From RGIG9060 sp052173655 (GTDB lineage: Bacteria; Spirochaetota; Spirochaetia; Treponematales; Treponemataceae): a stretch of 45,471 nt of DNA. The DNA is taken from assembly GCA_052173655.1 (NCBI GenBank), contig JBQMYD010000009.1:1-45471 (forward strand). Direction: 5' to 3'. Made by a program: the position numbers and the translations under genes. This document shows positions 17,201 through 25,509 of the stretch, piece after piece; within the stretch, counting starts at the first letter, position 1, and every line of letters begins with the position of its first letter. The notes under the pieces were generated by a model. It saw only the letters and a list, made by a program, of their open reading frames with translations. It did no database searches and was not told the DNA's origin.

Positions 17201-18863
17201 TCAAGCAAAATTAATTGCCGCAAAAAATAGAGATGGTAGACAAATAAATGTTCTTGATCAGCAGCTAAAATCCTTGCTTTCAAATATTTCATATGAAACT
17301 ACAACTTCTTTCCCTAATTTTGACAATAAAAAAATCAGCACAAAAAATACATCTTACCTTTTTTGCCGGCCAATTTTAACCTCAAAAGGAATAATAGGAA
17401 CCGTACTTATTGAAATTTCAACAACAGAATTGTTGAAAAACTTAACCCAAATGCGAAACAGAATTTTTATTATAACTTCAATAATTGCTGCATTAATTTT
17501 GTCTATGGGAATTGTTGCAACGTTGATTTTTACAAATACAATTGTAAAACCTATAAAAAAACTAAGTAAACACGTAACAATGATCCGAAAAACCGGAAAT
17601 AAAGAAGATTTGAACGGAAAATATCTAAAATTAGAAAGTAATGATGAAATAGGTACTCTAGGAAAAGATATTGACGACATGACACACAACCTTGTAGAAG
17701 CTGCAATCTTTGAAAATATGCTTCTTGGTGGAAAAGAAGTACAAAGAGCGTTTTTACCTTTAGATATGGTTGACAGCGTAAATAAAACAAAAATTTCAGT
17801 AGGACACATGGAAACCGAAAATGTTCAATTTTTTGGCTATTATGAAGGTGCAAAGGGAGTTTCTGGCGACTACTTTGATTTTAGAAAACTTGACGAGCGT
17901 TACTATGCTCTCATAAAATGCGACGTTTCCGGAAAAGGAAGCCCTGCCGCTTTGATTATGGCAGAAGTTGCCGCTCTGTTTTGTGATTATTTTAAAACTT
18001 GGTCAATTAAAAAAAATGGAATAAAAGATATTTCAAATTTAGTTTTTAAAATAAATGATCATCTTGAAACAAGAAACCTAAAAGGAAAATTTGCAGCCTT
18101 TACAATGGGAATTTTTGACACGCAAATGGGAGATATTTACTTTTGTAATGCAGGAGATAATATTGTACACATACATGATGCTGCAGAAAAAAAATTAAAA
18201 ACAATAACACTTACAGAAACACCTGCATCGGGAGCAATTCCATCCTTCATGGTAGAAATGAAAGGAGGCTTTCCGATTGAAAAAATACATCTTAACAAAG
18301 ACGACATAATCTTCCTTTATACTGACGGAATTGAAGAAGCAAAACGCCTATACAGGGACAAAATCAGCGGTGAAAATTTCAAATTTAAACCCGACAGCAA
18401 AGAAATCGCTGACGGAGAAAATCAGGACACAAACGAAAGTTTTGAAGATGGAGAAGAATTAGGAGCCGATCGAGTAAAAGCCGTTATTGAAGCTGTTTTA
18501 TCAAGAAAAAATTTTAAGCTTATAAAAAAAGCAAACCCTATCGAAGATATGACATCCGTAGATTTTGACTTTGATTTTTCAAAATGCGAAGGAACACCGG
18601 AAGACGCTGTCATGGCACTCATTTGCGTTGAAAAAGCATTCAGACTTTACAAAGATTCAGAGACAAACGAAAACAGTCATGCAATAGTCGATAAAAAAGT
18701 AGATAAATTTATGAAAAAATGTTTTGTGCAATACGATGCATATTGTTCAAATACAGCAGAACATCCTAAAAAAGAATTACAAACAGAATACATGTACTAT
18801 ACTAATGTAAAAGAAGACGAGCAATTTGACGATCTTACACTTGTTGCCATAAAGAAAAAGTAA
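14262..18863 (+). CDS. membrane SpoIIE-type phosphatase with periplasmic Asp-box propeller, Ig-like and HAMP domains
   Basis: Order of elements: signal peptide (1-28); a sialidase-like propeller with Asp-boxes near 134 (STDYGSSF), 189 (SDDGEKW) and 253 (SIDNGNNW); Ig/FN3-like repeats with the TTPPLAP linker near 525; a membrane helix near 753-775; a second at 827-850; an extracytoplasmic sensor to about 1065; a third helix at 1066-1090; a HAMP domain (about 1092-1145); and a SpoIIE/RsbU-type PP2C phosphatase from about 1190. Phosphatase metal sites are visible in SGDYFDF, CDVSGKGSPAA, CNAGDN and YTDGIEEA. It probably dephosphorylates an anti-sigma-antagonist in response to envelope ligands; no STAS or anti-sigma gene lies in the window. 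The start is GTG with GGAG ten bases upstream. Confidence 0.88.
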   Translation: MKKNFYLILFLFFLIALSIGTSQNIFAQQFFWERAENIETGNAKFLKTVNSQNKQGKIISVIVWQEIEEIKKEKNIYLSSKVYIDDKCTTNLRFAGPFKVEGDTIPEIFSVAINKKGKILVAAFSLSSAITIFTSTDYGSSFSEKKLSEDSLSYVGPRIFTTANDGFILFATQNLTLETEANYRIMYSKSDDGEKWADFLPFAATEDAASPTISTLFTDGYTTTAIFQAYQVFHNQTNANRAIKSYQLFATNSIDNGNNWSKPALISNVGKNYEKTQNQQAVAFKFKDKIYIAWERALMEERISGKKVHIYLGEYKKSNSTILLPENSLDFRISSYEGNSSKPQLFDFKGSFYALWSNNKNGVNRVYLAKKNEMGNGWKEEVISGSKNEAFFAIPVISNNGENINIFWQEETGNGKSYIKHLAPDTSIGKAKLEISPNKKSTSQKVSIRIKLPQDTSGIKGYAFSWSKDESEKVPDTIMNYPNQTKITLEANEDGKWFFKIKVQDNAGNWSNESEVSYEKDTTPPLAPVIQMLNLDSNGYVSSNTFKIKWDVQEEDEIQIKDIQQFICTLYRISKSGTKSLIFSRKTSSEFMDIQNEEDGNYVFSVKASDSCGNIGKAATIEFSLNKYIPYTLITNINAAADDYGKINLTIYGKGFSTDGTITEIIIDKDGKLPYDKILYLKERQFKVESDTKILNASFEEINGGSYKIGLVHSKRGTYWNKKITITENGIVKMGDYSYTYTPDWKKVEYKKYSIQIGDILIALLSLLCLAGILLSFFGITQTAKNSSILQKEINALLKGEPLVRRDAMDKGRLNSTNKKFISIKLKLGIFISSLVVSIIILVSSILGYLNIKNQQMTLAEELEGKINILLDSLSTGAKAYGFKEETKTDLMMLVNQSTSLKAAKYATLTSFPQDENNLNINYIWATNENILTLQNKINTSIVKYGNTQLDISEMKQIFEQFEKISSELTAKDGPIEKINQAKLIAAKNRDGRQINVLDQQLKSLLSNISYETTTSFPNFDNKKISTKNTSYLFCRPILTSKGIIGTVLIEISTTELLKNLTQMRNRIFIITSIIAALILSMGIVATLIFTNTIVKPIKKLSKHVTMIRKTGNKEDLNGKYLKLESNDEIGTLGKDIDDMTHNLVEAAIFENMLLGGKEVQRAFLPLDMVDSVNKTKISVGHMETENVQFFGYYEGAKGVSGDYFDFRKLDERYYALIKCDVSGKGSPAALIMAEVAALFCDYFKTWSIKKNGIKDISNLVFKINDHLETRNLKGKFAAFTMGIFDTQMGDIYFCNAGDNIVHIHDAAEKKLKTITLTETPASGAIPSFMVEMKGGFPIEKIHLNKDDIIFLYTDGIEEAKRLYRDKISGENFKFKPDSKEIADGENQDTNESFEDGEELGADRVKAVIEAVLSRKNFKLIKKANPIEDMTSVDFDFDFSKCEGTPEDAVMALICVEKAFRLYKDSETNENSHAIVDKKVDKFMKKCFVQYDAYCSNTAEHPKKELQTEYMYYTNVKEDEQFDDLTLVAIKKK

Positions 18864-18999
18864 AATTTTGGAAAAACGCCATTAGATGAATAACAGAATT
18901 TTCGTGTAAGTTTTCTTGGTGTATTTATTGCACTGTTTTACTCAACAAATTTTCCGAATTATATACACTTAGGTTTTCTCGTTAAAAATTTTACTAACT

Positions 19000-20103
19000 T
19001 TATCTAAGAGGATAAAAAAAACTTCCCTCATCTTTTTTAAATTCATAAAAATTCTCGTTTTCAAACACCTGTGAAGAACAAGGACAAGACGGCATTTGAA
19101 GTAAATTGAATTTACCTCCTCCACCGGGTAAATCAACTGCAAAAACCGGAAGCGAAAGACCTGAAAGCTCATTTCGGAGTTCAGAATATATCTTTAACGA
19201 AATATCAAGCGGAACTCTAAAATGACTTGTCCCCTCTGCCAAATCCGTTTGAAAAAGATAACCTGGTTTTATTCCCAATTTTACAAGATTTTCAAAAAGC
19301 TTGCTAAGAATATTTACACTATCGTTAATTCCTTTTAAAAGAACCGTTTGACTTTGCATACTAATTCCTGAATCTATTATTCTGTTTATGGAATTTACAG
19401 CATCCGGGTAAAAATCATAATCTATTTCATAGGGATGATTTATGTGAGGAATTATCCAAAGCGGCTTAAAATCTTTAAGCATTTTGATAAGATTAGGAGT
19501 AAAACGCTGTGGAGCATAAAAAAAACTTCTAGTACAAATGCGTATTAAAATTTCCGGTCTGACTGAGCGAATTTTTTTCATAAAAAAAAGAATCTTACTA
19601 TCCGGCAAAGTTAAAGGATCTCCTCCGGAAAAAAGAATTTCTTTAACTTCACTGTGATTTAAAAGATAATCGCAAATTTTTTGCAATTCGTTATCATCAA
19701 TTTCGCAAGAATTATTTTGAAAATTTTTAACAAACTTTTTTTTAAATTCTGAAGGAGCTAAAGACGTAAAATTCTTTCTAAAACAATATCGGCAATAACC
19801 AAAGCATTTATTAGTAGTTAAGAATAAAACCCTATTTTTATACTGATGAATAAGATGAGGTGTAATTGAGTAATTGACAGCTCCAAGAGGATCAACAAGT
19901 TCTACAGGTTTTATATTTTCTTCTTCAATCGACGGAAGAATTTGGTCAAGAATTGAGGAAAAGTCTATTTTCTTATCGTATAAATTTTGCAACAGCTTTG
20001 TAACAGCAGGTGTAAGAACAAAAGGTAAACTGTCCTTAAATGCAAGCGAACTAATGTAATCAATACGAGTTTGTGAAATTTGTATAAAATCCGGAAGTTT
20101 CAT
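19000..20103 (-). CDS. KamA/EpmB-family radical SAM aminomutase
   Basis: The radical SAM cluster motif is C100-FGY-C104-RY-C107, followed by FSGGDPL (SAM binding). Near residue 330, PGGGGK supplies the PLP-binding lysine of lysine 2,3-aminomutases, and the acidic residues that contact lysine in that family appear retained (QTDLAEG and VDLPGG). At 367 residues it lacks the long C-terminal extension of clostridial lysine aminomutase. Its N-terminal half resembles EpmB (DPLGAVNYSITPHLIHQY before the cluster). EpmA is encoded at 40381-41433, so conversion of alpha- to beta-lysine for EF-P modification is the best hypothesis. The ATG lies 26 bases after tRNA-Pro and has no clear Shine-Dalgarno. 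Confidence 0.85.
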   Translation of the reverse strand: MKLPDFIQISQTRIDYISSLAFKDSLPFVLTPAVTKLLQNLYDKKIDFSSILDQILPSIEEENIKPVELVDPLGAVNYSITPHLIHQYKNRVLFLTTNKCFGYCRYCFRKNFTSLAPSEFKKKFVKNFQNNSCEIDDNELQKICDYLLNHSEVKEILFSGGDPLTLPDSKILFFMKKIRSVRPEILIRICTRSFFYAPQRFTPNLIKMLKDFKPLWIIPHINHPYEIDYDFYPDAVNSINRIIDSGISMQSQTVLLKGINDSVNILSKLFENLVKLGIKPGYLFQTDLAEGTSHFRVPLDISLKIYSELRNELSGLSLPVFAVDLPGGGGKFNLLQMPSCPCSSQVFENENFYEFKKDEGSFFYPLR

Positions 20104-20129
20104 AAAGTTTGGAAATCATGAAAAATTTA

Positions 20130-20202
<73 letters not shown>

Positions 20203-20225
20203 GCTACACATTCTTGCAGTTGCAT

Positions 20226-20255
20226 AAAAAAAGTCCATCACACCAGATGGACTTT
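20226..20255 (-). terminator. hairpin terminator downstream of tRNA-Asp
   Basis: On the minus strand, arms AAAGTCCATC and GATGGACTTT pair perfectly around a six- to ten-base loop and run into a seven-T tract. It directly follows tRNA-Asp, so it probably ends that transcript. Partial read-through would be needed for tRNA-Pro if that gene lacks its own promoter. Confidence 0.75.
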
Positions 20256-20257
20256 AG

Positions 20258-20331
20258 CGGGAGCGACGGGGCTTGAACCCGCGATCTTCGGCTTGACAGG
20301 CCGACGCGATAACCAGCTTCGCTACGCCCCC
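20258..20331 (-). tRNA. tRNA-Asp (anticodon GTC)
   Basis: Acceptor GGGGGCG/CGCTCCC (one G-T pair), discriminator G, anticodon stem TCGGC/GCCGA around loop CTGTCAA, and T-arm GCGGG TTCAAGC CCCGT. The anticodon GTC reads aspartate codons. CCA is not encoded. A near-consensus promoter lies 14 bases upstream. Confidence 0.95.
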
Positions 20332-20344
20332 ACAACGTTTCTAA

Positions 20345-20373
20345 AATATACAAAAAAGCCTAAAAAGTGTCAA
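20345..20373 (-). promoter_or_regulatory. strong sigma-70 promoter of tRNA-Asp
   Basis: On the minus strand, TTGACA (20368-20373), a 17-base spacer and TATATT (20345-20350) place the start point about seven bases before the tRNA. It is divergent from the foldase promoter. Confidence 0.75.
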
Positions 20374-20406
20374 TATAAAAAATAAAAAATATGAAAATTC
20401 CTACAA

Positions 20407-20436
20407 TTGACAGTAATCTTGCTGATATGATAAAAT
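20407..20436 (+). promoter_or_regulatory. candidate promoter of the parvulin-like foldase gene
   Basis: TTGACA (20407-20412) is followed after 18 bases by TAAAAT (20431-20436). The start codon is 30 bases further downstream, preceded by an AAGAGGA ribosome-binding site. Confidence 0.55.
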
Positions 20437-20465
20437 GACAAGACCAATCGTAAGAGGACTTTATC

Positions 20466-21998
20466 ATGAAAAACAAAAAAGAAGTAAACAAAAATCCAAA
20501 TGCAAATAAAAATCTAGGTTTATATATAGGCTCGGTAATCGTTTTCGTATTAATTTTTATTTCTTTTATCGTATTACCCGGAATGGTGCAAGGTGCAGGT
20601 AATACCGGAATTCCTGTTTTCGGTCGCTGGGGGAAGAATGCCGTAAAATTTGAACAAGACAGTTTTTTTAACCGTTGTCTTGCGTATTACGGAGAACAAA
20701 TGAAGCGTAACAGTCAAAATTATAACGAATATGTAATGGAACTTATGACGCGTAATGCATACCAGCAGGCTTTCAATGAAACAATCAGAAGATATGCGTT
20801 CATTGACTTTGTAGAAAAATCCGGCTACACAATTTCTCAAAAAAAGATTGATCGCCAAATGATTCCATACTTTTATGACTCAAATGGAAAATACTCGGAA
20901 AAAATTTACAGGGATACACCTGACAATAAAAAAGCTTCAATGCGTAGACAGTTTGAAGAAGATAATCTGGCAAGCAGATTCCTTGAAGATTACTTTGCAA
21001 AAGAAGTTATCGGTAATGAAACCGGCATAAATTTTGCATTAGACATTTCTGACAATGAATTATCTTTTATAAACAAAATGAATTCTACTTCAAAAAATTT
21101 TGAAGTGGTAAGTTTTAGTACAAAAGATTTACCGGATTCTTTGGCAAGTGAATACGTTAATGAAAATTCTCAAATGTTTGATAGATATTTTTTAAAAGCA
21201 ATTTCAGTTGAGACTGCTTCTGCAGCAAAAAAAATTCTTTCTCAACTGAAATCCTCGGAAATTACATTTGAAGATGCGGTTGGAGAATATTCAAAAAATT
21301 ATTATACGTCTACAAATGGCGACGGAGAATTAAAAAATAAATATCGCTACCAAATTATCGAAACATTGAACTCAAGCAGTGATTTTGCAAAGATAGAAGG
21401 TCTTGAACAAGATTCTTTAAGCCCTGTTATAAAAACAAAAACCGGTTTCACAATTTTTAAATGTACACAAGAACATGTGAGTGCTAAAATTACAGATGAA
21501 CAGACAATCGAAGACGTAAAAGTTTATTTAAAAACCAATGAAATGGGTAGAGTTCAAGATTATTTTTTAGCAACTGCAAATTCTTTTTTTGAAAAAGCAA
21601 AGGCTACAAGTTTTGACAATGCCTGTAAAAATTTTTCGATTTACAAAAAGACTGTAAACAATTATGCTTTGAATTTTGATAATTCATCTGCAATAACAAC
21701 CTCGGACTGTGATGTTGAAGAATTGGCAAATGCCTACAAAAATGAAGATTTTTTAAATAAACTTTTTGCCCTAAAAGAAAATGAAATTTGCCAACCAATA
21801 GTTTTGGAAGATGCAATTGTAGTTCTAAAGGCAAATGCTGACAAAAATTCTACTGTACAAAAAATTGAAAAATCCGATTGCATACAAAGTAATTTTAATC
21901 AGGATTATTCTACAGTATACAAGTCAATTTTTGAAAGCAAAAAGTTCAAAGACAATTTTGACGCAACTTACAAAAGAAATTTCACCTCAAAAAAATAA
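20466..21998 (+). CDS. membrane-anchored SurA/PpiD-like peptidyl-prolyl isomerase
   Basis: After a 17-residue basic cytoplasmic tail, one membrane helix (about 18-40, LGLYIGSVIVFVLIFISFIV) anchors the protein with its bulk in the periplasm, as in PpiD. Residues 60-185 form a SurA-N-like helical chaperone region. Residues about 235-345 resemble a parvulin domain (AAKKILSQLKSSEITFEDAV, then SPVIKTKTGFTIFKC), followed by a helical C-terminal lobe. The parvulin segment is divergent from active enzymes, so chaperone activity may matter more than isomerisation. Its role would be folding of exported and outer-membrane proteins. It is followed two bases later by the DUF115 gene. Confidence 0.78.
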   Translation: MKNKKEVNKNPNANKNLGLYIGSVIVFVLIFISFIVLPGMVQGAGNTGIPVFGRWGKNAVKFEQDSFFNRCLAYYGEQMKRNSQNYNEYVMELMTRNAYQQAFNETIRRYAFIDFVEKSGYTISQKKIDRQMIPYFYDSNGKYSEKIYRDTPDNKKASMRRQFEEDNLASRFLEDYFAKEVIGNETGINFALDISDNELSFINKMNSTSKNFEVVSFSTKDLPDSLASEYVNENSQMFDRYFLKAISVETASAAKKILSQLKSSEITFEDAVGEYSKNYYTSTNGDGELKNKYRYQIIETLNSSSDFAKIEGLEQDSLSPVIKTKTGFTIFKCTQEHVSAKITDEQTIEDVKVYLKTNEMGRVQDYFLATANSFFEKAKATSFDNACKNFSIYKKTVNNYALNFDNSSAITTSDCDVEELANAYKNEDFLNKLFALKENEICQPIVLEDAIVVLKANADKNSTVQKIEKSDCIQSNFNQDYSTVYKSIFESKKFKDNFDATYKRNFTSKK

Positions 21999-22000
21999 AA

Positions 22001-23692
22001 TTGGAAGCGAATAACGAAACGGAAAAACCTTGTCTGGTTAAAGCCAAACAGGATTTTTCCGTATACTATAAAAGTAAATTTCTGTATTCAAAATATTCAC
22101 CAAAAGCTCTTATCGAAAAAACAGTTGAATCTAGAGATATCTTGTGTGATTCTTTGGTTTTGATTTTTTCGCCGGTGCTGTTTTACGGAATGGAAAGATT
22201 AACAGAAAAACTTAATGAAGATTCCTTTGTTCTTGCAATAGAAACTGATAAAAATATTTATAATTTTAGTTTGGAATGTGATGAATCCCAATTTAAAAAT
22301 TTTAAAGCGGGCAAAAAAAATTTTGAATATTTATATATTCCCGATTACTCGGAAATTCAAAAACTTTTTTGCAATAAAAATTTTTTAAAAAAAATCAGCA
22401 AATGCAAACGTATGATTTCATTTGATTTTTGTACAAATCACTTGGATGAAACACAAAAAAAACTTCAAGAAAACATAAAAAACTTTTCTTCTTCTTTTAT
22501 TGCACAATTTTGGAAAAATAGAATAACGCTTGTAAAACTGGGAAAATTATTCAATAAAAATATTTTTTTAAATCTTAAACTTATTCAAAATTCTGTAAAA
22601 CTCAATCCGCATTCTGTATTAAAACCGATTTTAGTTTTAGGAGCAGGTCCCTCCGTTGATATTTTTTTTGATAATCTTGAAAGCAAATTAAAAAACTACA
22701 AAACAATATTACAAAATAATTTTTTTTTGCTGTGTGTTGATAGTGTTCTAAAATCCGTTAAAAACAGAAATATTACACCGGATGCTGTCATTGCAGTTGA
22801 AAGTCAACTTGCAAATGAAAAAGCGTTTATAGGGCAATCGAATACAAAAACAATTTTGATTTCAGATTTTACTTCACAAAATAACATTAACAGATATATG
22901 AAAGCCAATAAAAATACAAAGCTTTCTTTTATTTTTACCGAATATGATAGTCTGAATTTTCTTGAAAATTTAAAAAAAAATTTCCCTGATATACCCGTTT
23001 TTCCACCACTTGGCTCAGTAGGTTTATATGCCCTTGAAATTGCAATTTACCTACGCCATGAAAATACTCCGATTTTTTTTAGCGGACTTGATTTTTCTTA
23101 CGAAGATTCAAAAACTCACTGTAGAGAATGTCCTGCTATTTTTAACGGTTTAATATCATCCAATCGAACAAAATCCATTTTAAATTGCTCTCCTAATTTT
23201 AAAGTCGGTTCAAAAAAAATTGCAGAAAATCTTTATACAAACAGAATATTGGAAAATTATGCCATGGATTTTATTTCAAGATACTCAAAAACAAAAAACT
23301 TATTTAACCTTTCAAAAATAAAATTAGGTAATATCTTAAACATGGAAACTAACGAGTTCATTAATTTTATTGATTATGCTAGTCCAAAAACTTTTCCGAA
23401 AAAAAAACAAAATTGCAAAAATTTATGCAACCTCATTGACACAAACACAGATCTTTCAAGCTATTCCGAAAAATATTTAAAATTCATTACAAAAGAAAAA
23501 AAGGAATTAACAAAAATACGTGATTACCTTTCAAACGGAAATATCGATGCAGAACAACTTGTTCAGTTGATCGACTTACATGAATATCTTTTTATACACT
23601 TTCCGGATGGAAACGGAGGCTGTAAAAACAACATTTCTTTTTTTAAGCGAGTAAGAAATGAAATTGATTTTTTCCTAAAACAAATGAAATAG
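22001..23692 (+). CDS. DUF115 / motility-associated (Maf-type) glycosyltransferase family protein
   Basis: The central domain (about 200-430) carries the DUF115/MAF signature: ILVLGAGPSVDIFFDNL, then FLLCVDSVLKSV, NITPDAVIAVESQ and a PPLGSVGLYALEIAIYL stretch. In other bacteria these proteins transfer nonulosonic-acid-type sugars to flagellin, and treponemal flagellins are glycosylated, so flagellin modification in the cytoplasm is plausible. The likely start is TTG at 22001, two bases after the foldase stop. The Shine-Dalgarno is poor, so translation may depend on coupling. No flagellin or sugar-synthesis gene is nearby. It is convergent with lepA, one base from its stop. Confidence 0.78.
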   Translation: MEANNETEKPCLVKAKQDFSVYYKSKFLYSKYSPKALIEKTVESRDILCDSLVLIFSPVLFYGMERLTEKLNEDSFVLAIETDKNIYNFSLECDESQFKNFKAGKKNFEYLYIPDYSEIQKLFCNKNFLKKISKCKRMISFDFCTNHLDETQKKLQENIKNFSSSFIAQFWKNRITLVKLGKLFNKNIFLNLKLIQNSVKLNPHSVLKPILVLGAGPSVDIFFDNLESKLKNYKTILQNNFFLLCVDSVLKSVKNRNITPDAVIAVESQLANEKAFIGQSNTKTILISDFTSQNNINRYMKANKNTKLSFIFTEYDSLNFLENLKKNFPDIPVFPPLGSVGLYALEIAIYLRHENTPIFFSGLDFSYEDSKTHCRECPAIFNGLISSNRTKSILNCSPNFKVGSKKIAENLYTNRILENYAMDFISRYSKTKNLFNLSKIKLGNILNMETNEFINFIDYASPKTFPKKKQNCKNLCNLIDTNTDLSSYSEKYLKFITKEKKELTKIRDYLSNGNIDAEQLVQLIDLHEYLFIHFPDGNGGCKNNISFFKRVRNEIDFFLKQMK

Positions 23693-23693
23693 T

Positions 23694-25499
23694 TTATTCT
23701 TCCTTTGTTTTTAAAACTGCAAGGAATGCCGATTGAGGCAATTCTACATCACCTACCATTTTCATTCGCTTTTTTCCTTCTTTTTGCTTTTCAAGAAGTT
23801 TTCGTTTTCTGGTAATATCACCACCGTAGCATTTTGCAAGAACATCTTTCCGCAACGGATTAACGGTTTCTCTTGCTATTATTTGGCTCCCAATTGCACC
23901 TTGAATTGCAATTTTAAACTGTTGCCTGGATATTTCATCTTTCAATTGAGAACAAACATGGCGAGATTTTTCGTAAGCACTACCCTTATAACAAAGCTGG
24001 CTTAGTGCATCAACACTTTTTCCATTAATTAAAATATCGATTTTTACAAGTTCCGTAGGTCTATACCCGATAACCTCATAATCAAAAGAAGCATAGCCTC
24101 TGCTGTAGCTTTTTAGTCTATCATAAAAGTCAAAAAGAACTTCGCTAAGTGGCATTTCATAAGTCAACTCTACCCTTTTTTCATCAAGGTATTGCATATT
24201 AGTCTGAATGCCGCGTTTTTCCGTACACAAAGACATAACGGCACCGATATATGTTGCAGGAGTAATGATAGAAGCTTTTATATACGGCTCTTGGCTTTCT
24301 GCTATTTTCCCTTGTTCCGGATAGCTGGCAGGATTATCTACAAAAATTTGTTCTCCGGAAGAAAGTGTAATTCCATAACGAACTGAAGGAGCTGTAAAAA
24401 TAACAGCTTGATTAAAATCTCTTTCAAGCCGTTCTTGAATGACTTCAAGATGAAGAAGTCCCAAAAAACCGCAACGAAAACCATGTCCCAAAGCAATTGA
24501 AGAATCTTTTTCGTAAACAAGACTTGCATCATTTAGAGTCAGCTTTTCCATGCTATCTTTTAATTCATCATAATCGTTTGAATCTATAGGATAGATAGAA
24601 GAATAAACAACGGGCTTTACATCCTTAAATCCTGCTAAGGCTTGGTCAGCAGGGTTATCGGCAAGAGTAATCGTATCTCCAACTTTTACATCACTTACAT
24701 TTTTAATTCCGGCAATAATATAGCCGACATCGCCATTATTAAGCTCCTTTGTATCTTCAAGAGAAATTTTAAAAATTCCCACGCTATCTACTTTGTAGTC
24801 AGTTTTTGAACTCATAAAACGAACCGTTTGACCGGGTTTTATTGAGCCGCTGAAAAGTCGCAAATGAACAATAACACCTCTATATGCATCATAATGGCAG
24901 TCAAAAATTAAAGCTTTTGTTTTTTCGTCTTCGGAAGGCTTTGGGGAAGGGATTTTATTAACTATGGCTTCAAAAAGTTCTTCAATTCCTGTTCCGTTTT
25001 TTGCACTTACCAAAACAGCATCATTGGAATCCAAGCCTAAATCATGTTCAATTTGATATTTTACAGAAGGAATATCTGCAGCAGGTAAATCAATTTTATT
25101 AATTACCGGAATCATGACAAGATCATGCTCCAGAGCAAGGTACATATTAGAAAGAGTCTGAGATTCAACCCCCTGTGCTGCATCAATCAATAATAAAGCC
25201 CCTTCGCAAGACGCTATTGCACGGCTAACCTCATAAGAAAAGTCGACATGCCCAGGAGTATCTACAAAATTGAGTTTGTAAGTAATTCCATCAGCAGCGG
25301 TATAAGGAATTGTTACCGCCTGACTTTTTATTGTTATTCCACGCTCTCTTTCAATTTCCATAGAGTCAAGAATTTGATTCTTAAACTGTCTATCATCAAT
25401 TATCTTTGTTTTTTGAATCAATCGATCGGAAAGTGTTGATTTTCCGTGATCAATATGAGCTATAATACAAAAATTTCTTATTTTACTTAAATCTTGCAT
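23694..25499 (-). CDS. lepA: elongation factor 4 (LepA)
   Basis: This ribosome-bound translational GTPase influences back-translocation and 30S biogenesis. At 601 residues it has family length. Visible motifs: AHIDHGKS (G1, 15-22), the switch-I region ERERGITIKSQ, DTPGHV (G3, about 81-86) and NKID (G4). It has the LepA-specific C-terminal end ARETVNPLRKDVLAKCYGGD followed by TRKRKLLEKQKEGKKRMK. The ATG has GGGA nine bases upstream. It is the last gene of a five-gene minus-strand operon, ten bases after the protease gene. Assignment is certain. Confidence 0.98.
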   Translation of the reverse strand: MQDLSKIRNFCIIAHIDHGKSTLSDRLIQKTKIIDDRQFKNQILDSMEIERERGITIKSQAVTIPYTAADGITYKLNFVDTPGHVDFSYEVSRAIASCEGALLLIDAAQGVESQTLSNMYLALEHDLVMIPVINKIDLPAADIPSVKYQIEHDLGLDSNDAVLVSAKNGTGIEELFEAIVNKIPSPKPSEDEKTKALIFDCHYDAYRGVIVHLRLFSGSIKPGQTVRFMSSKTDYKVDSVGIFKISLEDTKELNNGDVGYIIAGIKNVSDVKVGDTITLADNPADQALAGFKDVKPVVYSSIYPIDSNDYDELKDSMEKLTLNDASLVYEKDSSIALGHGFRCGFLGLLHLEVIQERLERDFNQAVIFTAPSVRYGITLSSGEQIFVDNPASYPEQGKIAESQEPYIKASIITPATYIGAVMSLCTEKRGIQTNMQYLDEKRVELTYEMPLSEVLFDFYDRLKSYSRGYASFDYEVIGYRPTELVKIDILINGKSVDALSQLCYKGSAYEKSRHVCSQLKDEISRQQFKIAIQGAIGSQIIARETVNPLRKDVLAKCYGGDITRKRKLLEKQKEGKKRMKMVGDVELPQSAFLAVLKTKEE

Positions 25500-25509
25500 G
25501 CAATTCCCA

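Noticed and set aside
20226..20255. Hairpin between the tRNA genes as part of a repeat or integration site
   Set aside because: It has perfect arms and a T run at the end of tRNA-Asp, which a simple terminator explains. No integrase or direct repeat is nearby.
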